From Carpediemonas membranifera (Eukaryota > Fornicata): a stretch of 64,000 bases of DNA. This document shows, in pieces, positions 41,317 through 50,687 of this stretch (position 1 is the first letter of the stretch; every line of letters begins with the position of its first letter). The DNA lies in NCBI GenBank assembly GCA_019828565.1, contig JAHDYR010000053.1, forward strand, positions 558,001 to 622,000, read 5' to 3'. The position numbers were made by a program, and so were the translations under genes. Below the pieces are notes generated by a model. The model made no database searches. It had not been told where the DNA came from and saw only the letters and a list, made by a program, of their open reading frames with translations.

Positions 41317-43682
41317 CTACTTCTTGACCATAAAGGCATTAACAGGCCAGAATTCGTCGATCTGCTTCGCCAGATCCCCGGGCGGCAACTCAGAAGACAG
41401 CTGCTTCCACCGCATTCGCAGATTAAAGCACACGTCCAACACGTCGACCTGCTTATCCGGAACTCCGGCATCTTTCCTCAGCCCTCGCCCCAGCTGCTGC
41501 ACAAAGACGACTTCAGACTGGGTCAACCTTGCAAGAATGACCAAGTCCACGCCTGGTACGTCGTAGCCCTCGGTCGCCATATTCACGGTCACCAGGACGT
41601 CGAGCTTTCCAGCTGCAAACTGCTCGAAAAAGAGGGCGGAGCGACCCTGTCTCGAGTGGGCCGACTTGGCGCCAGTAATGCCGCGGCGCTGCAGCATGTG
41701 GGCCACCTCGTCGGCCTGGGCAATGGTTGAAACGAAGATCATCGCTCGCTTCTTCGGTTTGTACAAAATGACTCGGCGGTCGACTGCGGAAGTTGTGGAA
41801 GCTGTGAGATCATCAGTAAATATAAAATCGTCGTCGCCGTCTATTGTAACATCCGGGTCGACCACCGGGTGCTTGGGCTCGTCGTGGTGGGGCGGCGGCT
41901 GACGAGATTCGCCGGATCTGATCTGGTTGTTAATAAACTGGATAAAGTCCATATACGTGTCCACGATAAACTCTGAGGTCACATCCTTGCGATATCTGTC
42001 CATATCGAAGTTGAGACTCTCGATGAACCGTCGTGTGTCGCGTCCTTGCGGTCGTGACGTCCGGGCCAGGTCCCTATAAGTGTGGACGCTGATCCCACCT
42101 CCCGTCATGGGCATGACCTCGTGGTAGTAGACCTCTGGGAAGTGCCCGAGCTCCTTGGCAGCAGTCCATGGGAAATCCACGTACATGATCCCGTTAAATA
42201 ATTTTTTCAGCTGATTACCGGTAGCATCAGTACGATGGCGAAGCGTCGCAGTCATACCAAGCATGTACCCGTTCTGCGCCGTCTTGAGGAACCTATACAC
42301 TCCGCTAAACGTGTGTGCCAACAAGTGGTGCACCTCATCGACAACGACGTGAGTGATACGCTTAGCCAGGACGTCTGGCATCTTAGGGGCTACCCCGTCT
42401 GCTGTGGCGAGCTCCTGACTGAAGCTATGGACTGTCTGGAAGGTGGTGAAGATGAAGCGGGGTCTCACTGATGTGTGGGCGATCACGTTCTCCCGGAACA
42501 AGGCGCAGAGCTCGGACATGCCGCTCTTGTTCTTCACCTGGAAGAAGAACCCGTCTTCCTTGAGACCTAGGCCCTTCATATGGAACTGGAACGTCTTGAG
42601 GGCGTTATCCCTGATCGCGGTGGTGTGAACGAGGAAAAGCATAGTGAACTGGAAGTCGGGGTTGTGCATGGCGTCGAGGAACAGCTTCTGGGAGCGGGGC
42701 TGGGGTTTGGGCGCAGGCAGTGCGGGCATTGAGGAAGCCGGGAGCGCCTCGAGGCCGTTTTCCCCCATAAACAGGACGGGCTCGGGCTCTTCCTCGTAGC
42801 CGTCGAGACCGCCAATGTCGTCTGCTAGTATAGCCTCTATGTCGTCCGCGTCAAAGGCCGTGCCAGCTGAACCGTGGTAGTACTGCTCGGCAAGCATCCG
42901 GATCTGCCGCTCAATGTCTAGGGCAACAACGACAGTCTTACCGAGCGCAGTGGCCATGACCAACAGCCCTACGTTGTGGTGGACCATCTTTCTGACCTTG
43001 TTGATGTGGTTGAGGATGTGTGCTTGGAACTCAGAGGGTGTGTAGCGATCACCGCGGCCGGTGAACTCGGAGGAGAGGTTCAGGCGCTTCACCTCGTCCA
43101 TGCCCAGGGTATGGTCGGGTATGTCGGCCAGGTTGAGAATCTGGTCAAACGTTTTGGACACGTCGACGACGGGCTTGGGCTTCGGGGCGGCCTTCTTCTT
43201 CTTCAGGCGCTCTCGCTCTTCCTTGAGCGCGGCAGCTATGGATTCTTCCTCTGTTATATCGAGAACGGAGAGCATGGGAGGCGGGCTGCGCTTGAGCTCG
43301 ATGTCGGGCTCGTTCTTTCGAATGAACTGCTCTTGCTCATCTTCCAGCTCCTGCAGATGAGCCTCCCAGAACGCCGCGGAGTTGTTTGCCTTCGGACGGC
43401 GCTGGAGCTGCTGTCGACGGCGAAACATGGCTTGCTGGAGCGTTCGTTGCCATAGACTGCATTTCGACTCAACGACTCCTGTGACCACGGGGTCTGGACT
43501 GGAAGTTGCGGATGAATGCGTACTCGTGGATGACTTGAAGGCGTTGCAGTCGTCAGGCTGGACCGAGTTGAGTTGGATTCGTTGGAATATCGGATTCTGG
43601 AAAACTTTGTTCTGCAGTGCTGGCTAACCTCGTCAATGACTGTCGAATTGGACCCTGTTCCCGCAAAATGGACGTTTGACAT
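41317..43682 (-). CDS. Superfamily 2 DNA/RNA helicase, one 32-nt intron proposed
   Basis: CDS is complement(join(41317..43596,43629..43682)), 777 aa. Helicase core: motif I in LLVMATALGKTVVV, motif II DEVHHL, motif III-like MTATLRHRT, motif V in NMATEGYDVPGVDLVI and motif VI QQLGRGLRKD. The type is the SSL2/type III restriction-like SF2 group and not DEAD-box RNA helicase. An insertion of acidic and Pro-rich sequence lies between motifs I and II. The start at 43682 is the ATG of a perfect TGCAGTTTATG element. A 32-nt intron (GTTAGC...TTCCAG) brings its 18-codon exon into the helicase frame, which otherwise begins with a GTG. Role unknown; DNA repair or remodelling is possible. Confidence 0.85.
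43597..43628 (-). other. Proposed 32-nt intron in helicase gene
   Basis: Minus-strand GTTAGC start and TTTTCCAG end. It restores the frame between the element-borne ATG and the helicase body. The donor is weaker than in other introns. A 17-nt alternative acceptor is also in frame but implausibly short. Confidence 0.55.
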
Positions 43683-43690
43683 AAACTGCA
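43680..43690 (-). promoter_or_regulatory. TGCAGTTTATG element shared by divergent helicase and coiled-coil genes
   Basis: Perfect copy. Its ATG is the proposed helicase start on the minus strand. In the opposite direction it lies about 43 nt before the plus-strand coiled-coil ATG. Only 51 bp separate the two start codons. Confidence 0.6.
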
Positions 43691-43733
43691 CATTCAAAAT
43701 TTAGAAGCTTCTTCACCGTCTGCGCCAAAGAGC

Positions 43734-45242
43734 ATGGATGAATTTGAAAGCCCGATAAGAAGCACCAGTATGTATGAGAAAGAGAACAGTGACGACGTTA
43801 TTTCGGCCGCCCACAACATCTTCAACAAGTACAGAAGCATGCTTGGCGCTGACGAGGAGTCCGATCCCCGCCTGAAGGACACGCCCCCACGCATGCCTTC
43901 CCACGCCTCCACGAGCTCTCGCACCTCCGAGAACAAGCCCGAGGCGCTTGCGATTAAGAAGCTTTCCTTCTCGCCCGTGAGACAGGAGCCCACGACCTCC
44001 TCCCGCCCCCAGCCTCACACCTCGCCCATGTCCATGGACCAGCACGTCTCCCCCCTCCGCTCGGCCATCCGCGATACTCTCGACGCCGCCCAGTCGTCGA
44101 AGTCTCGAGTGAGGAGTCCCTCCCGGTCTGCCGTCCAAGAAACCATCAGAGCAGCGTCAGTGGAGGTCAAGGCCAACATGTACAGCGAGGCATACATCGA
44201 GCGGCTCCAGGAGCAGCACCGTGAGCGGGTTGACCAGCTTATGCTCCGCGTGAGGGAGGCAAGAGAAGCTCAGACAAAGGCGGAGGCCGCGCTGAGGGAC
44301 AGGAGCCAGGGGCAGGAGGAGGAATACGGCAGGCGAGAGATGGGCATCGCCTCAGCCCTGGAGGAGGCGCACCATGAGGCTGAGCGTGCATCCGAACGTA
44401 TGAAGCAGGACCTGGCAAAGATGCAAGAGACCCACGAGAGAGAGATCGCCGACCTCGAGAAAACTCACCAGCAGCAGATCGAGGCTATGAACGACAAGTT
44501 TGCCTCTGCTCTCCGGGAACAACGCGAGCAGGCCGTGGAAGAAAGCCAAGCAGCCGTCGTCCGGGAACAGAGGTCGGTCCAGGCGGCGCGGGCTGAGATG
44601 ACGGGCCTGGAGCGCCAGCTTAGAGAGGAGATGGCCGCCATGAAGCGAGAGTACGAGAACCAACTTGAGGCCATCAAACAGATCGCGAAGCAGCAGGGGC
44701 AGAAGGCTGCAGAGGCCAGGGAACGGGAGTGCAGCAGTCAGCTGGCCCACGACACGGAGATCACAGCACTGAAGGACACTCTTGGCGGGGTAGAGGCCGA
44801 GCTTCGAAAGCTGGCTTCACAGAAAGAACGGGAAGTGCAACAGGTGAGGAACGATCACACGCTCAGCCTGCAGAAGCTGAAGCAGCACTATGAGACGCGC
44901 GTACGCACAGCCGAACAGACTGCTGCTGGCCTCACGAGCCGCGTCAAGGCGCTCGAAAGCCAGCTCGAAGCCGAGAAAGCCAACCACAAGGGACAGCTGG
45001 AAGCTGCAGCGAGAGACATCAGCCTTCTCAATGGCTACTTCGAGCAGAGTCAGAAGCAGATGGACCAGCGTAAGAGAGACCTCGACCAAATGGAACGGCG
45101 CTACTCTAGGAGTATCAAGGAGCGAGACGTTCTTATGCGGGAGCGGGAGGTGCTCAGGGGCGAGGTCGGGCGGCTGAGGGAGGCGAATGATTCGCTGCAG
45201 GCGACCATTGACCGGGAGAGCAGGGATGTGTACGGCTTGTAG
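43734..45242 (+). CDS. Long coiled-coil protein
   Basis: 502 aa. The first 140 residues are low-complexity and rich in Ser/Pro, with possible proline-directed phosphosites (SPIRST, FSPVRQEP, TSPMS, SPLRSA). From about residue 150 to the end the protein is an almost continuous coiled coil rich in Glu, Arg, Gln and Ala (e.g. EMAAMKREYENQLEAIKQIA and REREVLRGEVGRLREANDSL). No other domain. Such layouts are common in basal-body, centrosomal and cytoskeletal linker proteins. No specific family can be named. It is divergent from the helicase across a 51-bp promoter. Confidence 0.85.
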   Translation: MDEFESPIRSTSMYEKENSDDVISAAHNIFNKYRSMLGADEESDPRLKDTPPRMPSHASTSSRTSENKPEALAIKKLSFSPVRQEPTTSSRPQPHTSPMSMDQHVSPLRSAIRDTLDAAQSSKSRVRSPSRSAVQETIRAASVEVKANMYSEAYIERLQEQHRERVDQLMLRVREAREAQTKAEAALRDRSQGQEEEYGRREMGIASALEEAHHEAERASERMKQDLAKMQETHEREIADLEKTHQQQIEAMNDKFASALREQREQAVEESQAAVVREQRSVQAARAEMTGLERQLREEMAAMKREYENQLEAIKQIAKQQGQKAAEARERECSSQLAHDTEITALKDTLGGVEAELRKLASQKEREVQQVRNDHTLSLQKLKQHYETRVRTAEQTAAGLTSRVKALESQLEAEKANHKGQLEAAARDISLLNGYFEQSQKQMDQRKRDLDQMERRYSRSIKERDVLMREREVLRGEVGRLREANDSLQATIDRESRDVYGL

Positions 45243-45380
45243 TAAAGGGTAGCGTTGATGATGGATCTCTCTGAGCTGGGTCTGTTGACGTTGTGTTACT
45301 AGCGTGGGAGACGTTGTGCTCCGCAGCGATGTACCGACGACTCTCGGGTGTAGCCGTGCCGCACAGGATCTCTCGCGGGT

Positions 45381-45608
45381 TCAGCACCCTCTAGACCAGC
45401 GCCTCTGTCTGACGTTGAAACACATCTGCTGGCCCACAACCTTGACTTGCAGACTGTTGAGGCTTAACGGATCTGAATCTTGTCTTGTCTTGTCGTCGAC
45501 GAGGTATTCCGGCGCAATTGTGTCAGCCAAGCTGGGCCGGCTAATATGGTCCCGAACAAGATGCCCAGTCTCGTCCTCTCCGCAGACCCACGTTGCCATA
45601 TTGTGCAT
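45381..45608 (-). CDS. Small hypothetical protein preceded by a start element
   Basis: 75 aa beginning MHNMATWVCGEDETGHLV. No family recognised. Support comes from a TGCAGTTTAAA element at 45622-45632, 13 nt before the ATG, the same spacing as in CFAP91 and the WNK genes. The real gene may be longer, since another frame stays open just downstream (45154-45387) and a small intron could join them. The alternative is a chance ORF in the 570-bp gap between converging genes. Confidence 0.35.
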   Translation of the reverse strand: MHNMATWVCGEDETGHLVRDHISRPSLADTIAPEYLVDDKTRQDSDPLSLNSLQVKVVGQQMCFNVRQRRWSRGC

Positions 45609-45621
45609 GTTGGTGAACCAG

Positions 45622-45632
45622 TTTAAACTGCA
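45622..45632 (-). promoter_or_regulatory. TGCAGTTTAAA element
   Basis: Variant of the recurrent element, 13 nt upstream of a small ORF on the minus strand. Confidence 0.4.
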
Positions 45633-45812
45633 CTGTGATTGTATCTTCACTCAGCCCATGAATTCAGAGGCGAGTCAGGGTGTAGCCCCCACATATCAGC
45701 ATGCAGTGCTTGATACAGGCTGATCCAAACTCAACCCGCCATCCTGACGACTGGCTGTATCAGTATTTATCGTGACAACGTGGGAACCGCATCCAACGAA
45801 CTATAATACACC

Positions 45813-47531
45813 TCATCTCCTGCTCCTATACACCATCCTATTGACACTCTCTGGCCTGTTCTGCGTCCCCCTCCGCTGTGTCACCCCCATGGCATCACTC
45901 GTAGGCGCACTCAACCCACGAATCGGCCTGGCCGCGTCGCCCATATACCTTGGCAGGTTGACCTCCTTATGTTGGTTGATAAATCTCACAGGCTGGATCG
46001 GCATGTCCGCTCTACGGTGCCAGTGCGATGAGAACTCGGGTGGGCCATAACCCCCGACGACTGTCTGAGCCTCCCGGCTCTGGATGAGGGGGTCTGCGGT
46101 GAAGAGGACAGAGTTGACGGCGTTCGGGTTGTCGTGCACGACTGGAATAAGCGTCCCTTCAAAAATGAGCCGATCATCTGCCATAATCTGCACATCTCTG
46201 GCGGCGCTGATCGGGGTCTTTGCATTGTTCATGATCTTGATCAGGCTGAGAGTGAACACGTCCTCGAACAGCAGATCGATCCGGGTTCCTCCGCGGGCCC
46301 CGAATTCAGCAGCCCAGGGCTTGCCTGCAAAGAGCTCGACGGCCTTGGCAGAGTCACCTGGGTATGTACCCACGCGGACCTGGTCGTCGTCCACCATGAC
46401 CTGGTTGCCGTACTTGTTGTAGACCTCGATACCGCCCAACGAGACCGTCCTTGGGTCGCCATATGTTGATCTGATCCAAATAGTGAGCGTCAGCATTGTC
46501 GGAAGGGCTTGGACGACCTCACACGGGAGCTTGACCATCTGCCCGCCCTTGAGCGCGAGGTTGGGGGCCATGGTACATGTGGGCGTGACGTCAGTGATCG
46601 GAGACGATGAGGCAAGGACGAATGTCTGGCCGAAGTCCACGTGAGAGGTGCCTAGAGCCTTCCTGAGCTGCCACCCTGCCGGGCCAGTTACAATCTCGTC
46701 GTCTGCGAAGAGGAGGAAGTCTCTTACACCACGCGTGGTGTCTTCTACGTTCTTGTTGTAGTTCCACAGCCGTATCCCACTCACGGCGAACCTACCGTCG
46801 GGTAGTGCAAGGTTCCTGGTCTCTGGCTGGTCAAGTTTGATGACAATCAGCTGCGGTTTGCTGTCATCGAGCGTCGCCGGTGCCAGCCACATGTGAGTGT
46901 CGTCCGTCGTCACGTTCTTACCGTCCACCAGCTTATCCGGCGTGCGGGAGTCGCCACCGTATCCCTCCATGATGTTGAGATCCCGTGGTGTTGGCTGGAT
47001 CGCCTTGGCTGGGAGGGGAAGCACAGTGCCGTCGGCCAGGAGAACACGGAGGCCCGTTAGGCCGTAGTAGTACTCGTCGCCCCATGTACTGAGCACCCTG
47101 ATGGTCAGTGTGCGGGCCTTGACATGTGGTATGCCGATTTCTTCCTCCTCAATTTCGACATGGCCAGTAACTTCGAGAGGAAGGTCCTCATCGCCGGCAG
47201 CAAGAGCGACGGTAGTTGTCATGTCTAGAGAGTCCGAGCTGAACATGAGGGGGTCCTCGCACTCGGCCTTGGGCGAAGACTCTGCGGGGTTGGCGAAGGT
47301 GCTGGTACGGAGTGGCTCCATGGTCGTGTTGGAGGGATATTGACCGACAATCTTAGGCTCAATGCCCTTCTTTGGCTTCTCTGGTTCTGAGAGAACTGGA
47401 GAGGCCTTGTTGAGGCGGTTATCGGATAGAGAGTGGGAAACGGACCGGTTGAGGAGATTTCTGGCATAGTGGAGAAGCTCAGTCTTCATCTCATCGTTGA
47501 GAGCATTATATATATCATTGAGCTCCTGCAT
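45813..47531 (-). CDS. KATNIP-like DUF4457 ciliary protein
   Basis: 572 aa. The N-terminal 110 residues are low-complexity. The body shows the DUF4457 pattern twice. The first is LTIRVLSTWGDEYYYGLTGLRVL, RDLNIMEGYGGDSRTPDKLVDGKNVTTDDTHMWLAP and VSGIRLWNYNKNVEDTTRGVRDF. The second, shorter repeat begins LTIWIRSTYGDPRTVSLGGIEVYNKYG. KATNIP (KIAA0556) binds katanin and microtubules at the ciliary base in animals and is much longer, so this is a short relative. It supports a flagellated cell. GCACTTTAAG lies about 45 nt upstream of the start. Confidence 0.85.
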   Translation of the reverse strand: MQELNDIYNALNDEMKTELLHYARNLLNRSVSHSLSDNRLNKASPVLSEPEKPKKGIEPKIVGQYPSNTTMEPLRTSTFANPAESSPKAECEDPLMFSSDSLDMTTTVALAAGDEDLPLEVTGHVEIEEEEIGIPHVKARTLTIRVLSTWGDEYYYGLTGLRVLLADGTVLPLPAKAIQPTPRDLNIMEGYGGDSRTPDKLVDGKNVTTDDTHMWLAPATLDDSKPQLIVIKLDQPETRNLALPDGRFAVSGIRLWNYNKNVEDTTRGVRDFLLFADDEIVTGPAGWQLRKALGTSHVDFGQTFVLASSSPITDVTPTCTMAPNLALKGGQMVKLPCEVVQALPTMLTLTIWIRSTYGDPRTVSLGGIEVYNKYGNQVMVDDDQVRVGTYPGDSAKAVELFAGKPWAAEFGARGGTRIDLLFEDVFTLSLIKIMNNAKTPISAARDVQIMADDRLIFEGTLIPVVHDNPNAVNSVLFTADPLIQSREAQTVVGGYGPPEFSSHWHRRADMPIQPVRFINQHKEVNLPRYMGDAARPIRGLSAPTSDAMGVTQRRGTQNRPESVNRMVYRSRR

Positions 47532-47824
47532 CGCTTTCGATCACTCGCAGGGTCGCTCTGAAAACTCGGAGCCGAGACCTTAAAGTGCTCGGTGAAAAAC
47601 GCAGGCTATGTGCGCGTGCATGCGGACCGGGTGAGTTGTACATGCTCAATATGGTCGTGCTCGCGGCTCTCATCATTGACAGCTCCAGGAGCGGTGTTCA
47701 TGTTTTTCCCGAATACGCCGAAAGACTCGCAAGGAGGTGGTGTTATCCAATCTTCCTCATTCCTGAAGCGACCTCCCTACTTGACGAACCAAACCTCATC
47801 CATAGTTTAGCCTAATAAAACACA
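47532..47824. other. Intergenic spacer
   Basis: About 290 bp between the VPS18 3' end and the KATNIP-like start. It holds the upstream GCACTTTAAG element and AATAAA on the plus strand near 47814. No gene recognised. Confidence 0.4.
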
Positions 47825-50518
47825 CTACACCGTCCACTCCGCCGCCTGCTTCTCCGCATACACTGTGTCGACCGCCTCCACGACCGCCTCGCCGCACACG
47901 GGACACACCTCACTGGCACAGCACGTCTGGTGGGCGATATGACCGCATGGAAAGACGGTCGTAGGGGCAAGCAGCGCCCTCCTCTTGCAAACAAAGCACA
48001 CCTCGTCCACGGGCAAGGTCATGCGGCGACTGGTGAGGGTCTTGAGCTCAGCGCGGAGCCGGTCTGACGCGTCGATAGAGACATTCATCTTCTTTCTAAA
48101 CCTGTCAGAATCGTAGGAGTACTGCTTGAGGCTCTCGCATATGGTGTCCTTGAACTCATTATCGATTACGTCAAAGGCCTTGAAGAACTGGAGAACGTCT
48201 TGCAGCTGGAGATGTTCGCATGATTTGACGATCTCTAACGTGCGACTGACATCAATCTTACTTACATGTCGGACAATCATCGTCCACAGATCCTTCTTGA
48301 CCGCCGAACTTGATATCGCAGTCGACCCGGCAATCTCCATGGCCTGGTCGACATCGCCCAGAGCGAGGGCCCCCTCCACGCTGTCCTTCCACATACCCAG
48401 GGCCTGATAAATCCTGGTGACGACCTTGGGTCTATCCTTGCACAGCCGTAGGGAGTAATGCATGTCCAAGAGCCTGGCGTCGGGTGACACAAACATATCG
48501 AGCAGACTATCATCGCCCTGGAGCTGGGCATACAGCATCATGAGGTACCGGAGACTCGTCGAGTCAGCCCGACCGCACTCCATCGACTCGCGGAGGAGTC
48601 GGATGTCTTGTGACTCGGCCGAGCTGGAGTCAGAGTCGGGTTTGTACCGCAGGAGGTGGGGGACGAGCTTGCCGGGGGTGACGGCGCAACTCATGACGAG
48701 GGAGAGAAGCATCGACACGAGCTGGTAAGGCACGACTTCGACAAGGTCGCCGGCGTAGCGTTCCACAAGTGAAAGCTTCATTTTTGTATCTGGGATCTTC
48801 TCTAGATACGCCTGAGCCTCCTCGTACTTCCTTGACGCCATCAGCAGCGCCATAACCTGCTCGTGATGCCGCGTCTTCTCAGCAAAGAGTCTAAGGAGCT
48901 CGGGCCGGTTGTGGGCCCCAATGATATGATAAGCGCTCGTCCGATCCATCGAGGCGGCGTGTTTTCCAATGAACTGATGCATCGCTTTGTTGAGATCGCC
49001 CAAATCTGCTGTGATTCTCGCCTTCTCGTCGTCGTCTCGCGAGTACGTGTATTGGAGCTCAAGCGTAGTCAGCCGGCACAGCATAGCTTCCAGCAGCCAC
49101 ACCCTGAGCGCTGCCAGCTGCGTCCTGTTGCTCGGCTTCACATACTTCAGCTTCGTCCGTAAATACGTAATAACGAGACCGGAAGAGTCGGGCTGGGTCT
49201 GAAGCTTCGGGATGACGTGCTCCATGGCCACAGCGCAGCTCCCCCAGCACCTGGCGGCGGCTACAAGTCTCCCTTGGTCAAACAAATGGTCTCCCAAAGT
49301 CTCGCGAATCACGTGCATCTCTGCCTCAGATCTCGCGTTTGCCATGGCCTCTGCGAAGTTGCCCTGGCTCATGAGAATGCGCCACTGGTGCCTGTCTTCT
49401 GCCGTAATCTGCACCTGGACAACGTCAATGGGCGAGTACAGCAGGATCATGTCGCTGTCGTAGCCGGCCAGACCTGTGAGGTGGTGGGTGAGGGGTAGGG
49501 CGCAGACCTGGCTCCTGTCCTTAGTGGAGAAGCCGTACAGCGTCGTCTCGGTGACGCAAAGGACGTGGTAGTCTGTCATGTAACAAAATGTGGTGCCCTC
49601 GGGTAGGTCTATAGTAAAGCTGTCCACTATGGCTTGCTCCATGTCCTTGCTAAACGCGAGTGTGGCTACGAGCAGCTGTCTGTCTGCCATCCAAGCGATG
49701 GAGTCGAGGTCGCAGCTATCGTTGTTGGGGTGCACGGCTACGACACTGCGGGCGGACTTGTCGGAGGAGGTCTGGTAGGAGAAGCTGAGGGCCTTGTGCT
49801 TGTCGGCGTGTGCCTTGGTGGTTTCTAGGAGAGAGATGGGGCCGTGGGGGAGGATCTCGAACATGAAGCGGTTGGTGTGGAAGCAGGCGTAGTAGCCGTC
49901 CAGGATGTCGTCATCTGCGTCCTCGTCGTAGGTCACGAGCTTCTGGACGTTGCAGCTGACGATGCTGACCGAGTGCTTTTGGAGGAGGTTGTTGTTCTCC
50001 TTGGAACGGAGAGAGATCATCGGCGTGGCGAACAGACGGTCCTTCCGGTCATCCAACTTCTTGCCTGACGTCGAGATGCACCACACAGCCACCTGACCAT
50101 CCGTGGTGCCGACCATGAACTGGCCAGTGGAGTCATCGGTGACGTCGCGGTTGCTGAAGCCTGCGCACTCGATGTTGTTGTCAAAGCGCTTGTCTAGCTT
50201 GTGGATGACGCTGGCCCAGGCGGTATTGACGTAGTACAGGCCCTGCTCGGCGTTGATGATGAGATGCCGGCCGGAAGGGTCGCAGAACATCTTGATGACC
50301 TCGTTGGACTTCTTGGAAGAAGCCTTAAGCTTAATAATCTCCGCGGAGGGATCTATGCCGTTCTCGAGAAAGCTCGATTCGTCTTGGAGGAGCACTTGGC
50401 CGTCGGTAAGGGCGAAGAAGATGTAGTTCTGGGAAACGAGCATGTTCTTGATGCTCGCACCCCTTGTTAGGGAAAATGAAAGATTGGCGAAGGAGAAAAT
50501 ATCATCCAGTTCCTCCAT
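47825..50518 (-). CDS. VPS18, HOPS/CORVET tethering subunit
   Basis: 897 aa, close to the usual family length. The N-terminal half is a beta-propeller (Pep3/Vps18 domain, e.g. QGLYYVNTAW, GTTDGQVAVWCIS). Then comes an alpha-solenoid with clathrin-repeat-like helices (HQFIGKHAASMDRTSAYHIIG, YEEAQAYLEKIPDTKMKLSLVERYAGDLVEVVPYQLV). The C-terminal RING is CFVCKRRALLAPTTVFPCGHIAHQTCCASEVCPVC, which contributes to the core of the tethering complex. It acts in fusion of late endosomes and lysosome-like organelles, downstream of Rab7 and hence of MON1. An inverted CATAAACTGCA lies 26 nt before the ATG. Confidence 0.93.
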   Translation of the reverse strand: MEELDDIFSFANLSFSLTRGASIKNMLVSQNYIFFALTDGQVLLQDESSFLENGIDPSAEIIKLKASSKKSNEVIKMFCDPSGRHLIINAEQGLYYVNTAWASVIHKLDKRFDNNIECAGFSNRDVTDDSTGQFMVGTTDGQVAVWCISTSGKKLDDRKDRLFATPMISLRSKENNNLLQKHSVSIVSCNVQKLVTYDEDADDDILDGYYACFHTNRFMFEILPHGPISLLETTKAHADKHKALSFSYQTSSDKSARSVVAVHPNNDSCDLDSIAWMADRQLLVATLAFSKDMEQAIVDSFTIDLPEGTTFCYMTDYHVLCVTETTLYGFSTKDRSQVCALPLTHHLTGLAGYDSDMILLYSPIDVVQVQITAEDRHQWRILMSQGNFAEAMANARSEAEMHVIRETLGDHLFDQGRLVAAARCWGSCAVAMEHVIPKLQTQPDSSGLVITYLRTKLKYVKPSNRTQLAALRVWLLEAMLCRLTTLELQYTYSRDDDEKARITADLGDLNKAMHQFIGKHAASMDRTSAYHIIGAHNRPELLRLFAEKTRHHEQVMALLMASRKYEEAQAYLEKIPDTKMKLSLVERYAGDLVEVVPYQLVSMLLSLVMSCAVTPGKLVPHLLRYKPDSDSSSAESQDIRLLRESMECGRADSTSLRYLMMLYAQLQGDDSLLDMFVSPDARLLDMHYSLRLCKDRPKVVTRIYQALGMWKDSVEGALALGDVDQAMEIAGSTAISSSAVKKDLWTMIVRHVSKIDVSRTLEIVKSCEHLQLQDVLQFFKAFDVIDNEFKDTICESLKQYSYDSDRFRKKMNVSIDASDRLRAELKTLTSRRMTLPVDEVCFVCKRRALLAPTTVFPCGHIAHQTCCASEVCPVCGEAVVEAVDTVYAEKQAAEWTV

Positions 50519-50543
50519 TCGGGCCTCGTCGTGTCTTGGCCGG

Positions 50544-50554
50544 TGCAGTTTATG
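50544..50554 (+). promoter_or_regulatory. TGCAGTTTATG element upstream of VPS18, pointing away
   Basis: Perfect copy in the VPS18 promoter. Its ATG opens a 41-codon plus-strand ORF (50552-50677) that ends just before the NEK duplication begins at 50688. Confidence 0.5.
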
Positions 50555-50687
50555 AATTCTCGTTTATCTCACGTAAATCGACGGCTTGACTCACCAGTCG
50601 CACTGGGCGACGCCCTAGTTAGTGTGAAAATCCCACATAGCCCTCTATCTGGCAGGCTAGGATGGTGGGGGCCTTGAAACCATTGCT

